DNA of 64,000 nt from Platanthera guangdongensis. Its lineage: Eukaryota > Streptophyta > Magnoliopsida > Asparagales > Orchidaceae. The translations under genes were made by a program, and so were the position numbers. Location of the stretch: NCBI GenBank assembly GCA_039583875.1, contig CM077165.1, positions 73,768,757 to 73,832,756 on the forward strand, written 5' to 3'. This document shows, one piece after another, positions 43,410 to 54,930 of this stretch (its first letter is position 1; every line of letters begins with the position of its first letter). Below the pieces are notes generated by a model. The model was not told the origin of the DNA and did no database searches. It saw only the letters and a program-made list of their open reading frames with translations.

Positions 43410-46400
43410 ACATACCCAACTCAATCTTGAAGGTGTTGAACTTTGCTTAATTATGTGGCTTAGTGAAGATGTCAGCCACTTGCTTGTCTATAGAGACATA
43501 CTCAAGACTGATGTCAGCCACTTGCTAGTCTGGATAGCATTAGTACAATCATAGTGCAAAGGAGTTCTACTTATCTCGAGGTTATAGTCATAAGCTGATG
43601 CTGGATTCACAACAACTATGCACAGCAGCTACCTGCTGAGATATACTCTAACTCAGTTGTTGAGATTGCAATACTAGTCTGCTTCTTGCTGCTCCAAGAC
43701 ACTAGTCTTCCTCCCTAGAACTAATATATGCCTGAAGTGTTCTTCCTGTCCTCTTTGCAGCCTATAAATATGCATTGGAATAGCCTATTAGTTCAAAACC
43801 CTATTTCTAGGGTACCATGGCCAAGATCTGGTGTGCCCTTAAGATACCTCAAAATCCTCTTAGCAGCAGAGTAGTGAGATTCTTTAGGGCTAGCCTGATA
43901 CCTAGCACAAACACATGTAACATATATGATGTCTTCCTGCTTGCATTAAGATATAGAAGGGAGCCAATTATCCCTCTATACAAAGTTCATCAACAAGTTT
44001 CCCAACCTCACCTTTATATATATGCATACTTGACCCCATAAGAGTTTTCATGGTGGAGGCATTCTCCATTCAAACTTTTGATCAACTCCCTGGTGACTTA
44101 GACTAGTATATGGATAATCCATCTTCAGTCTATCTTACTTTGAGCCCAAGAAGAACTTATGTTTCACCCATACTGCTCATCTCAACTTTCCTTGCATAAG
44201 TTTGGGAAATTTCCTACAAAAGTTGTCATCAGTAGATCCAAAGATTGTGTCATCTACATAAATCTGGATAAGGATGATCTTGCACTTAGATTCCCTTAGG
44301 AAAAGGGTCTTGTCTATATTCCCCCTTGAGAATTTGTTCTCAATAAGAAAGCTAGACAATATCTCATACAATGCTTTAGTGGCTTGCTTTAGCACATATA
44401 ACTAGATCTTTCCTAAGTCTAAAAATAGAATCGGGTGAGGTAGGAACAACAAAACCTGGAGGCTGCTCAACATATACTTATTTCTTTAAGGCACATTTCA
44501 AGAAGGCTGACTTCACATCCATTTGGTCCACTTTAAATCCTTTATATGAAACATATGCAAGGAAAAGTCTGATGACTTCCAATCTTGCTATAGGAGGAAA
44601 GGTTTGATCAAAGTAAATACCTTCTTCTTGTTTGTACCGCTTAGCTACCAGCCTAGCCTTATTCTTGATTATAATGCCATTTTCATCAAGTTTATTCCTA
44701 TAAATCCACTTGACTCCAATGACATTATGTCCTTCTAGTCTGGGAACCAGCTTCTAGACCTTACACCACTTAAACTGGTTCAGTTCCTCTAGCATAGCTA
44801 CAATGCAGAACTAATCTATATTGCCCTCTTCAAATCTTTTGGACTCTACTTATGACAGGAAGCTTGAGTATTATGCGGTGTTGATACTTCTACTCATGGT
44901 CACCACTCCTTGGCTAGCATCACTAATAATCAGGTGTATTGGATGATCCCTTAGATTCCTGACAGCTGGAGGAAATCTTCCTTCAGCATCCTGAGCTTCA
45001 ATGGCTGGAGATTACTGATCTTCATCCACTTCAAGTGTGCCTTGCCCTTTTCCTGGAATCTCCACTCCATCTTGGACTGTTGTAGCATCTTTCTTGATGG
45101 TTAGCTTATCCATCCACAACTCTGTACTTACAAGTCTAGAAGAGGAGATTGGAAGCTCACTGTTAATCATAGTTGACTCATCAAAAATTACATTAACAGA
45201 CTCTTCTATAACTTGACTTTCCAAGTTGTAGATCCTATAAGCCTTACTATGATTGATGTACCCAACAAAAACCCCATCATAGGACTTGGCAGCAAACTTA
45301 GTCACATAAGACTTACCATTATTAAGCGTATAGCACTTGCTACCAAAGATCTCGAGATAAGACAGGTTTGGTTTTCTGCCTTTCAAGATCTTATAGGGAG
45401 TCTTCTTGTGGCTATTTTTGATAGAGGCTTTGTTAAGGACATGACATGTAGTATTTACTGCTTAAACTCAGAAATATTCTGGGAGAGATGCTTCACTTAG
45501 AAAGTTCCTTCCAACCTCTATGAGTGTTCTATTTTTCCTCTTAAAAATCCCATTTTGTTGGGGTGTTCTTCGAGAAGTAAATTCTTGATGAATCCCTTGC
45601 TCTTCACAAAACTTTGTCATGCTATCAGACTGGAAATTAGTCCCATGGTCACTTTTGATTTTGACCATAGTACTATCAACTCATTCTGAATTTTCTTGAC
45701 AAACTTCATGAATATATCAAGGGTTTCATCCTTCTTCTTAAGAAAAAACACCAAAGAAAACTAGAATAGTCATCAACCAACACAAGGGTGTAGATTTCCT
45801 ACCTAGACTATGAACTGGTATAGGACCAAACATGTCCATATGCAAGAGGTATAAGCACCTCACAAAGTCTTTGGTCCCAATGCCCTTGAAGGAAGCTTTG
45901 GTCAGCTTGTCCTTTTTGCAAGCTGAGCAAATGTCTTCCTTGTGCAATTTCATCTTAGGACCATTTCTAACTACTCTTCACTAAAGAGTTTGCCAATAGT
46001 CTTAAAATTTAAATGAGCAAGTCTCTTGTGTCATTGAACATAATATAAGACTTTCTCACTTGCCACTACTAGACAAATAGGAGAGTTAAATTTAGACACA
46101 GAAAGTTTAAGCAATAAACATTTCCACTCATAGTGTCTGTCAAGATGACCTCTTGGTCACTTGACCTCTTAATCTGACACTCAACCTCGTGGAAAACAAT
46201 GACATAGCCAAGATTAGAGAGTTGCCTTATGCTTATAAGGTTGTTTTGCAGCCATTTAACATTATCACTTTTGAGATGGTGACTTTGCCATTGGTAACAT
46301 TACCATAGCTCTTTTCACTCCTCTATCTGAACCACCAAAATAAAACTTTGGGTCCATCCTTCACTGGAGTGTACTCCTTTTAGTTTGCTCCTTGTTCCAG

Positions 46401-46460
46401 TCATGTGCCTTGAACAACCATTTTACAAGTACCATATGGGGGTATAGAAACCTCGACTAT
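43410..46460 (-). pseudogene. pol: Z pol (protease remnant, integrase, RT, RNase H), many breaks
   Basis: Minus-strand pieces in copia order: integrase with DICSACKK and HMDMFGP (45738-45953), KSDHGTNFQSD and NGIFKRKNRTLIEVGR (45468-45668; the usual catalytic Glu of AERKNR is replaced by Lys here), and the C-terminus with GSKCYTLNN and DGVFVGY (45012-45386). RT follows with IDKTLFLRES and YVDDTIF (44177-44395), then RNase H and a pol end equivalent to ADIFTKP near 43470. Numerous frame changes and stops; dead. It is closest in wording to X. Confidence 0.8.
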
Positions 46461-46499
46461 CCTGCATCACATAATTTACCTTACCTTAGGACCCCAATA

Positions 46500-49090
46500 A
46501 TTATTGGTTCCTAGGTTCTGATTAACCTAAAATGAACATGTCTTCCTGTAGATTTTTTGACAGGAGGACTAACACTAGCTCTCGGCATAGTAGGATTGTG
46601 CCAGCAATCTAAGACAAAATGCCCCACCTTACCACAACACCAACACTCATGAATATTATTACTTCTCTTCTGAGCACGTACTATAGTTGGGTTAACTACT
46701 GTTTGTATAGAAGGAAGAGGTTCAACAACCTTTTTCAAGTTCTTTTTAGCAAAGATCTGACTGAATATGAGTCTTTCAGCAGGCTTTCTTGGCTTGTTCT
46801 GAATGCTATTTATTGCAGTCTTCTTTGTAGATGATGTGTTGTTTATTGCATTAGAGATAGCTAGATCTGGCTTGCTGATAGACTTGCCCTTGGTTTGGGT
46901 CTTTGCTGTATGGCCTTGAGAGTTAGCCACTACCACTTTCTTGAGTGAAGGGGTTGGTGCCACCAACCAAAATGGTCCATGATGGGTCAATTTGGATTTC
47001 CTCATGGGGAGCATTAAAGGCACACACTCCCTACTGTACCTTCCACCATAGCTGTGAACCTTTTTGTTCTCACTAGTGGATCTGTCATTCATCTAGTGAC
47101 CATAGATACTTTCTTGGTCATATCTATTTGAAGGCAACATCACCTTCTTAAAAGGGATGGGAGGTTTGGAAGCTAGAGGCTGGACTGGAGCTTTCCCTTT
47201 CCATTTGCAAGGGGCAACTCTAGTGTTTCCCTTAAACCGCAAACCCCTTCTTACCCTTCTGAGAGAGGAGTCTATCAAGGGCAAACACAGTATTGCGTTT
47301 AGAGAACTAGCCATAATTCTCTTCTCCCTGTGAAGCTCTCTTCAAGATCTCTAATGAACTATTCTTGTACTTGATGGTATATATCTGGATGAGAGTAATA
47401 TTCTTGAGTTGACTAACTTCCCCAACCTTCTGATTTAACAAAGATGTTGTCTTAGTCTGCTGGGAAGCAGCAAGCTAAAGGGAGGTTATCTCCTCAACCT
47501 GCTTCTTAGTCAACATTTTACTTTTATTGAAAGAATTCAGCAATGCACTATACTTGTTAATCAATTTATTGACATATTTCATAGAAACTGAGCCTCTTCA
47601 TCACTAGATAAAGAAGCATCAGAGTCTGGACTAGTCTTTATAGCCTGTCTCAAAAGAACTAGATAAAGAATATACCTTGCTTGGACCAAGCTGATTCTGG
47701 CTGATTCTTCATCAGACCTAGCCATCAGCCCATATCAGCTGATGGATTCTTCTTCATCCACCCTCCACCTCAGTATCACCATCTGAGTGTGACAGAGAGG
47801 GTCCCTGTTACTTATTCCAGCATCACGAAATGTCTTCAGCTTCATCTGTAATAGCAACAAGCACCCAATGAAGGCTTCTTCTTTAGCTTCTTCTTCCTCA
47901 GTAGTATAGAGGCCTGTGTATGCTTCCTTCTCTTCAGACTCAGATGAAGATGAGTTAGTCCCATTTCTTTTACTTCTTTGTGATGAAGGACTTTACCTTC
48001 TTGCCCTTGTGATGGTGGACCTTTTTCTCACCAGCCTACTTCCTCTTGACTGGGCAGTCAGCTATCACATGCCCAGTTTGTTGTAATAAAACAAACAACT
48101 TTAGAGGAAACATATTTACTAGTATTAGAGTCATACTGCCTCCCTGGAATGCTTCTTTATGCTTGTAGTAGTCCTTCTTGTGATGAGAGGAGGAGAAAGG
48201 TCTGCTCTTCCAGTTCTTCCTCTTCATCAGCCTCTGAAAGAAGCCTTGCAAAGTTAGGAAAGTCTTCATCTGACAGGCTGCTGTCAGATGGACTTGGCCC
48301 TGGCTATCTTAGTTAACGGGCCTTCTTAGGGGAAGGGAATCCTCTCCTTGCTCCTCTTGGTGCGGTCAGCTTTGAAGGCCAAAGAATTTTCCTTGGCCTG
48401 GATTTTTAGATGGTCTCCTCCTCTTTACCGGCAAACAACTACATCTCAAAAGAGAGCAACTTTCCAAATAGAGTATGGGGAGGAATTCAGCTAGCTTGGC
48501 CACCTCTCTGATGCACATAGCCTACTGTCCCAGTATCTAGTGAGAAGACCTCAAGAACTTGTCATTAGCTCATAATGACTGAAGACCCTACCATAGGTCA
48601 ATCAACTATTTACTATCCTGAATAATCTTTCATAGCAGTCAACTATGCACACTCCCTTGGACTACTTGAAAGCCTCATACTCCTGGTTGAGCAAAGACTT
48701 CCTGTCATCTCTAACTTCTTCAGTTTACCTCATAGACCACTAGAGTGTCCCACATCTCTTTGAGTCTTGCAGTGGACTCGATTTTGAAAGGTAGAATCAT
48801 CTATGGTACTAAAATACTGTTTTGTGCCCTCTTGTCAAATGTAGACCAGTATGACCTCATCCTTGGTCATTTTCAGAATGACCTTGGTGTCTGGACTGTT
48901 GCATCCAGAGTTGAGACCTTTGTAGGATGAAAGGGCCCTCTTTGACAGTTACAAAAATCCTTGGGTCAGAGGTTTCTATAAATAACCTGACGCTCTCTTT
49001 CTAGATTCCAAAACTCTCTTTTCTGCGATAGGAAGTTTCATGGAATCTAGCTCCTTATGAATCTCTCCTGAACCTATAAATAAACTTGTT
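46500..49090 (-). pseudogene. gag: Z gag, many breaks
   Basis: The start is recognisable as GSGEIHKELDSMKLP on the minus strand near 49080, matching the X Gag N-terminus. A first zinc knuckle is half destroyed (GHVIADC retained, first cysteines lost; about 48050-48100). The second is intact, CWCCGKVGHFVLDC (about 46610-46655). The stretches between are frameshifted. Not functional. Confidence 0.8.
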
Positions 49091-49144
49091 TCAGCTACCC
49101 CTTTGAGATCTGCTCTGACTGTTAGGTCCTTCTTGAGCAACCTC

Positions 49145-49156
49145 CCTCTGATACCA
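49145..49156 (-). other. Z primer binding site
   Basis: Minus strand TGGTATCAGAGG, two bases from the LTR end at 49159. Confidence 0.8.
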
Positions 49157-49158
49157 CT

Positions 49159-50478
49159 TGAAAGTCTTAATTCCAAGATAGCTAAACACCTAGAGGGAGG
49201 GGGGTGATAAGGCTTTCTAGCCTTTTATGATTTTCCCTCCACTTAATGTAATGTGATTTAGTTTCTTAAGCTTTCAAGACAATCCACAGACGACACAGTA
49301 ATTTTATAGTGGTTCACCAGATTATGGGTACGTCTACTTTCCCTCCCACCTTTCTCACAGTGTGTTAGACAAGGCACTTCACCAAAAAACTCGGCTCCTA
49401 AGAGCTTACAACATGATCTCGTAGGACCATTCATCTCCTCCAAGACCTACAGCTTGAGCACAAAGACCTACAACTCTGATCAAAAGACCACCTACCTCTG
49501 GACAAAGGACCTACGACTCAGGCTAGGAGGATAACCCTACCTCTGATCAAAAGGATCCTACAACTCAGCACAAGTGCTCTACAACTTAGATCCAATTCTA
49601 GATCCTACCTACTCAGATCAACAAATGATCCTACCTCAGGTAAAACAGCCATATACTCATATTCTTAGAACAATCCTACCACTCGGCCTTTATAAATAGG
49701 CTTACAACTCAGTCTAGAAAGATCGTACAAATAGAGAAAAGTTTGTTGATGTTGATTTAGACAACATAGAGATGATCTCTGTGTTTCCTCCTTCTGTTCT
49801 GAGAAAGATCAACCAGATTTTTATTCACGGAAAAGAAAATAATCTTTAGGATAAGCTCTGCTTGGGCTATGAAGTAACTGTAACAGGGTGGCCTTGGTTG
49901 CTGAAGGATCAAGCGCATACCCAACTGCTCCAAAAGCCCAAACTGTTGGAGAGGGCGCTACTTAATTTCTTAAATAAGTAACAAAGCGCCACGGGTCAAG
50001 TGAAGGAATGCCGGACAAAACAATCCCCCCCGGCATCCAGCACAACCCATCAACTTAGAGTGGTGGAGTTACCACATGGCCCACCTGGCTCAGAGGTGGG
50101 GTTTACCCCATGTCCACGGTTGCATGACCCGCCAGACCGACACAGGTAGAAGGGAAAAAATCAGTATTTAATAGCGCTCCCCCGGTCTTGAACCCGGTGA
50201 CCTCCTCTGATACCAATTGAAGGGATCAAGTGCATACCCAACTGCACCAAAAGCCCGTACTATTGGAGAGGGCGCTACTTAATTTTTCTTAAATAAGTAG
50301 CAAAGCGCCACGGTCAAGTGAGGGAACGCCGGACCCCAACAGTTGCTTTCTCTAAGAGAAAATATCTCTGACCTTTTTTGTTGCCGGTGTTGTTCTCAAC
50401 AACTATCTTGTTGAACTTTGGATCACTCGATCTACACTTCTACTTCGAGCTCTACAACAATGGCGAGGAAGAAGAAGA
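49159..50478 (-). mobile_element. Z 5' LTR with nested TRIM
   Basis: On the minus strand it ends GACTTTCA. Near that end are the C tract (about 49192-49206), the conserved AGTGG...CCACT block in decayed form (49308-49338) and a mini-hairpin array (about 49385-49720) whose linkers TGAGTTGTA and units such as GATCA-N-TGATC and AGCAC-TT-GTGCT match the X pattern. A TRIM splits it at 49902-50341. The far end is lost in the assembly gap. Confidence 0.75.
49902..50341 (-). mobile_element. TRIM element (440 b) with GTTGC target duplication
   Basis: Terminal direct repeats 49902-50022 and 50218-50341 (about 121 and 124 b). On the minus strand they start TGTT(G/T)(G/T)... and end GATC(C/CC)TTCA. A primer site TGGTATCAGAGG follows the minus-strand 5' repeat, and a purine tract GCCGGGGGGGA precedes the 3' repeat. 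It is flanked by GTTGC at 49897-49901 and 50342-50346. There is no coding capacity; it needs enzymes from other elements. Confidence 0.9.
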
Positions 50479-50978
50479 NNNNNNNNNNNNNNNNNNNNNN
50501 NNNNNNNNNNNNNNNNNNNNNNNNNNNNNNNNNNNNNNNNNNNNNNNNNNNNNNNNNNNNNNNNNNNNNNNNNNNNNNNNNNNNNNNNNNNNNNNNNNNN
50601 NNNNNNNNNNNNNNNNNNNNNNNNNNNNNNNNNNNNNNNNNNNNNNNNNNNNNNNNNNNNNNNNNNNNNNNNNNNNNNNNNNNNNNNNNNNNNNNNNNNN
50701 NNNNNNNNNNNNNNNNNNNNNNNNNNNNNNNNNNNNNNNNNNNNNNNNNNNNNNNNNNNNNNNNNNNNNNNNNNNNNNNNNNNNNNNNNNNNNNNNNNNN
50801 NNNNNNNNNNNNNNNNNNNNNNNNNNNNNNNNNNNNNNNNNNNNNNNNNNNNNNNNNNNNNNNNNNNNNNNNNNNNNNNNNNNNNNNNNNNNNNNNNNNN
50901 NNNNNNNNNNNNNNNNNNNNNNNNNNNNNNNNNNNNNNNNNNNNNNNNNNNNNNNNNNNNNNNNNNNNNNNNNNNNNN
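50479..50978. other. Assembly gap, exactly 500 N
   Basis: A round-length placeholder. The outer end of the Z LTR and the first ~270 bases of the left G LTR should lie here. Open frames that run across it are artefacts. Confidence 0.99.
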
Positions 50979-51418
50979 AATAAATTGTGTCTTCCATACC
51001 ACGACACGCATGGCCGGGTCACACATGAAATAAATAGACACCACTCAGAAATTTTGGGCTTCGAGGGCCGGCTCAGTAACATGGGCTTTTGCCCGCTATT
51101 TACCGCTTGGTCCTGCAGCACATGCAAGCAACCATCCACCACAACGGCGGTGGCAAACAAAGCAACGGTCAGCTATGCTGGCCAAATTATAAGATCCGAC
51201 CCCAAACTCGGGGCGGCGATGCTACTTCCTGACTTTATTATCAAAACCAAGCATTATATAGTAATAACATACATCACAGGCGGTAGGCACGCACGAACAC
51301 ACACCCCGTGCTCGTAGGGCACATTCTCGGTGAACCGGTGAAATCCGTGGTCCCACGACCGCACTTGGACGACACAACTCTGTGAGCATTTGAGTCTTTT
51401 AGGCAGACGTTATGACAC
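50979..51418 (-). mobile_element. G 3' LTR, outer piece
   Basis: Aligns with 63443-63880 in the right LTR (shared TGTGTCTTCCATACCAC, TGCAGCAC, GGCAAACAAA, CAAGCATTATATAGTAATAACA). It ends in GACAC, the W target site. Confidence 0.88.
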
Positions 51419-51798
51419 TGTTGAAGTATTAGACCGGGCGGCTTAGCGGTCTGATCCATCGGTTTGTCGACCGAGCGGTCTTAGCGGTCTGATCCAGCGG
51501 TTTGTAGACCGGGCGGTCTGGCGGTCTCACTCTACGCTTGTTCTATCCTGCTGGAGTTGCCGAGCGGTTATCCCATCTGTCTAACCGCGCGGCCTGATCG
51601 GTCTCCATTATTCTAGCCGCTCAGCCTGTAAATGTTTAGTCCACATTGTTTGTATACTCTCTTTCTTATCTCCTCCATTTATATAAGGGAGGCCATACCT
51701 TTGTAAATGATATCTTTTTTGGATAATAAAATTTCAATTATTCAAAAGTTTATTCTCTTGTTCTAGTCTTTTTCGCTTCTTGTCTCTACTTTCTAACA
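51419..51798 (+). mobile_element. W 5' LTR
   Basis: Starts with repeated AGACCG(A/G)GCGG and CGGTCTGATCCA words that pair with each other. TATATAA is at 51680-51686, AATAAA near 51726. It ends TCTAACA, followed at once by the primer site. Confidence 0.93.
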
Positions 51799-51810
51799 TG
51801 GTATCAGAGG
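51799..51810 (+). other. W primer binding site
   Basis: TGGTATCAGAGG immediately after the LTR, initiator tRNA-Met type. Confidence 0.88.
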
Positions 51811-52440
51811 ACACGGTCATTTCCTCCTGATTCTGTGCGCCCTCTGTTTGTTGCGGCTTGCCCTCTCTTCTATCCGCGCGGCTTGTTTCTATCCGCGCGG
51901 CTTGTTTCTTGTCCGCAGCCTGTTCACGCGGCTTGCTCCTTCTTGGTTCTCCTCTCCTTCTTTCTTTGTCGCGCCGACCTGTTTAGTTGTCGCCGCGCCT
52001 CTTGTTCTTTCTTGCCTCTCCGACTTCCTAGTCGTGCGGTCTGTCCCTGTCCGCGTGTGTTGTTGTCTCTCTCCACGCGGTTTGCTGCTGTGATCTGCCT
52101 GACCGTGCGGGTTGTTCCTTCTCACCGCATCTGGTCACGGTCGCCAGCTCTTCTCCTCCTTTCTGTTCGCTCGGGCTTCTCAGTTCGTGCGACTTCTTCC
52201 CCGCAGTGCCTTTGCCCGCCTTCTTGCCGCTGCTGTGATCTGCCTGACCGTGCGGGTTGTCTCTTTCTTACCCGCATCTTGGTCGCGGTCACTGCTCTTC
52301 TCCTCTCTTCTGTTCGCTCGGCCTTTTCAGACCGCGCGACCTCTTCCCCGCAGTGCCTCTTTCTAGCCGCTCCTGTTCGCGCGGCTTCCTCTGTTGTTCT
52401 AACGCCTCTGTTCGTGCGGCTTCTTCTGCTTCCGGGTTCT
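51811..52440 (+). other. W leader, C/T-rich, with a ~145-base tandem duplication
   Basis: The segment at about 52085-52230 recurs at 52231-52372 (shared GATCTGCCTGACCGTGCGG and TTCCCCGCAGTGCC). Upstream there are several CGCGCGGCTTG copies. No convincing ORF; open frames here are low-complexity. It precedes the gag ATG at 52441. Confidence 0.7.
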
Positions 52441-53270
52441 ATGACTACCTCCGATCTCACCACTTCCTGCAGCTCCTTCTCCTCCTCCTCCTTCGGGTAA
52501 CCTTGGCACCCTTTCCAAGCTTGTGGGCTCCAACTATCCCGATTGGAGCGTTTCTTTCACCTTTCTCCTTCGTTCTCAACGCAAGCGTCATCACCTCACC
52601 GATGACCCTCCTCCTCGCACCTCTCCTGAGTTTGATGACTGGGATGCGAGTGATGCTCTTGTTCGCACCTGGCTGGCCAACAGCCTTTCTGATGAGTGCC
52701 TTCCCGTCATTCGCCATGATGAGACGGTCAAGGCCGCATGGCTTCACCTCGCTGCTCTCTATTCTAAGGGGGGCCAGACGTCCCGCATTTATACTCTCTA
52801 TGCGGACCTCTTCGCCCGCCCTTCCATGTCCCCGCTGCGGCTTATCAGCAGGTCCAGGCTCTTGGGGCTGAAATCCTCCAGAATCGCCCCTTCTCTGCGG
52901 ACTTGGCCGACCAGCACAAACACTTCCAGGAACACCCTGTGTGTTTGTTACCTTCTTCGTCTTCCGGACTCTTATGATATGATCCGCCAGCAGATCTTGG
53001 GTGAGGCGGAATCTCCTACTTTGGATGCCACTGCGGCCCGCATTGCCGCCGTTACTTCTCTCCTCCAGCGGCCTCTGCTGGCCTCCCCCCCTTCGCAGGA
53101 CTCCTTTGCACACCAGGCTCAGCGGGGGGGCCGGTGGCCGTGGCTCCTCGGCGGACGGGTTCCTCCCGGTTCTTCTGCTCTCACTGTGGTCGTACTGGCC
53201 ATACTGTTGATCGCTGCTGGCAGAAACATCCTCATCTTCGCCCTTCGGTGATGCTCCTTCGGCCTCCGCC
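52441..53270 (+). pseudogene. gag: W gag, frameshifted
   Basis: ATG 52441 (MTTSDLTT) probably opens copia Gag, but the frame changes near 52495. The main part has NYPDWSVSFTFLLR, WDASDALVRTWLANSL and AAWLHLAALY, the copia gag capsid pattern. More shifts follow near 52830 and 53110. The zinc knuckle CSHCGRTGHTVDRC (about 53177-53218) lies in a third frame. Not translatable as it stands. Confidence 0.8.
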
Positions 53271-53291
53271 TCTTCTAGGCCGTCTGCCTCT

Positions 53292-53660
53292 GTGGCCACG
53301 ACGTCAGGTAGTGCCCACGTCGTTACCCAAGGTAAATGGCTGATTGACTCCGGTGCCACCAATCATATGACGGGCAACCCTCATTGCTTCTCCGTCTGGA
53401 GACCCATGACCGCTTACCCCAGTTCGTGTGGCGGATGGTTCCCCGTCTCCGGTTCATGGGACGGGCGTGGTTCAACTCACTCCATCGCTTTGTTGGAGGA
53501 TACCCTCTATGTCCCGAAGTTCCCGTGCAATTGTTATCAGTTACACTTTAATGCCGGCAACTTCAGTGCTCGTTTTATTCACTCCCACTACTTGTTCTTT
53601 TCAGGACCCGAGGACCCAGCGGACGATTGCTACTGGGACTGAGAGCGGCGGCCTCTACTT
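53292..53660 (+). pseudogene. pol: W protease
   Basis: KWLIDSGATNHMTGN (about 53334-53378) is the copia aspartic protease active site, followed by LEDTLYVPKFPCN. A frame change within ~60 codons of the active site and a stop at 53640-53642 break it. Confidence 0.85.
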
Positions 53661-54540
53661 CCTCGACGATGTTTCTGCTCTTTCTGCCTACTCCTCCTCT
53701 GCTGACCTCATCAGTGGCATCTTCGTCTTGGACATCCTCCTCCCCGGCTTATTCGTCAGCTTCTGCCCCACTTACCTCCCACCAGTTCTCCGCTCAACTG
53801 TGATGCGTGTCAGCTTGGCAAACATCATCGCTCCTCCTTCCCACCGAAGCAAGGCCGTGGCTCCTCTCGTATTTTTGATATTGTTCATTCTGATGTATGG
53901 GGTCCTGCTCCTACCCTCACTGTTGGTCGGGGCAGTTCCTATTTTGTAACTTTTATCGATGATTTACTCGCTGTACCTGGGGTATCTCTTAAAGGATCGC
54001 TCTGAACTATTTCTGTTTGGCAATCTTTTTACTTTATGATTAAGACTCAGTTTGCTATTTCAATTAAAGTCTTACGTTCTGATAATGCCAAGGAATATCT
54101 GTCTCATGAGTTCTCCGCGTTCTTTCACCAACACGGCCTCATTCATCAAACGACTTGTGTTTACACCTCCCAACAGAATGGGGTGGCGGAGCGTAAAAAC
54201 CGTCACTGCTTGATGTTGCGCGTACTCTCATGACGCAGATGCACGTCCCTCGCTCCTATTGGGCTACGCTGTGCTCCTCGCTTGCTATCTCATCAATCGC
54301 ATTCCCTCCACGGTCCTCCACGGCCGGACTCCCTTCTCCCTTCTCTACCCCACCAGGAACCTTTTCCTCTTCTCTCCGTGTCTTTGGCTGTACGGCCTTT
54401 GTTCACGCTCCCTCCGCTACCCGCGACAAGCTTTCCCCCCGTTCCACTAAGTGTGTCTTTTTGGGGTACTCTACCACTCAAAAAGGCTATTGCTGCTTTG
54501 ACCCCTTCTTCGCAAGCAGTTTGTCTCCGCAGACGTGACC
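53661..54540 (+). pseudogene. pol: W integrase, frameshifted
   Basis: Catalytic-core signatures occur in different frames: HSDVWGP (about 53889), RSDNAKEY (about 54073-54096) and QQNGVAERKNRH (about 54170-54206). The integrase end follows with FGCTAFVH, KLSPRSTKCVFLGYS and KGYCCFDP. Several indels separate them. Confidence 0.8.
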
Positions 54541-54930
54541 TTTTTTGAAAATGCTTCCTATTTCTCTCCTTCCTCTTCTCTTCCTTCTCTTCCTTCTGAT
54601 ATCTCCGTTCCTTCCACACCTCTCCCGTTTTCCCACCTTCGTCTCCTCCTCCACCCACTCCTTCCCAGTCCGTCTCCCCACCTACCCCTCCACCCTCCTC
54701 TCCGCTGCCGTCTCTCTCTAGTCCCGGGCCAGCCTTCTCCGCCACGGACGCTCCGGTCGCTGACGCTCCCGTCGCCGCCGCTCCGATGATCTGGATGTTC
54801 CCATTGCCCTTCGCAAAGGGGTGCGGGCGTGTACTCAACACCCGCTCACGGCTGTTGTTTCTTATGATCAGCTTTCTCCTTCTCGCAGGTGTTTTGCTTG
54901 GCTATCTCTGCCACTTCTACTCCCCGTACC
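54541..54930 (+). other. W integrase-RT linker, Pro/Ser-rich
   Basis: C/T-rich linker translating to Ser/Pro/Leu runs in the forward frames, as often seen between copia integrase and RT. No domain recognised. Confidence 0.6.

Larger units (their letters stand above)
42300..50478 (-). mobile_element. Sirevirus Z, strongly decayed, minus strand
   Basis: On the minus strand: 5' LTR (49159 into the gap), primer site, gag, protease/integrase, RT/RNase H, polypurine-like words, and a 3' LTR remnant cut at 42300 next to TEK-old. Gag and pol match X in pattern but many frames are broken. No ORF3-sized space remains between pol end (about 43410) and the 3' LTR (about 42853). The outer ends are lost, so no target duplication can be checked. 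Confidence 0.8.

Noticed and set aside
49690..49705. TATA box of the Z LTR
   Set aside because: The TATAAA-like stretch aligns with the loop of the AGCCT/AGGCT hairpin in the X array, downstream of the X TATA box.
50378..51317. Long open frames over the gap
   Set aside because: They exist only because 500 N bases contain no stop codons.
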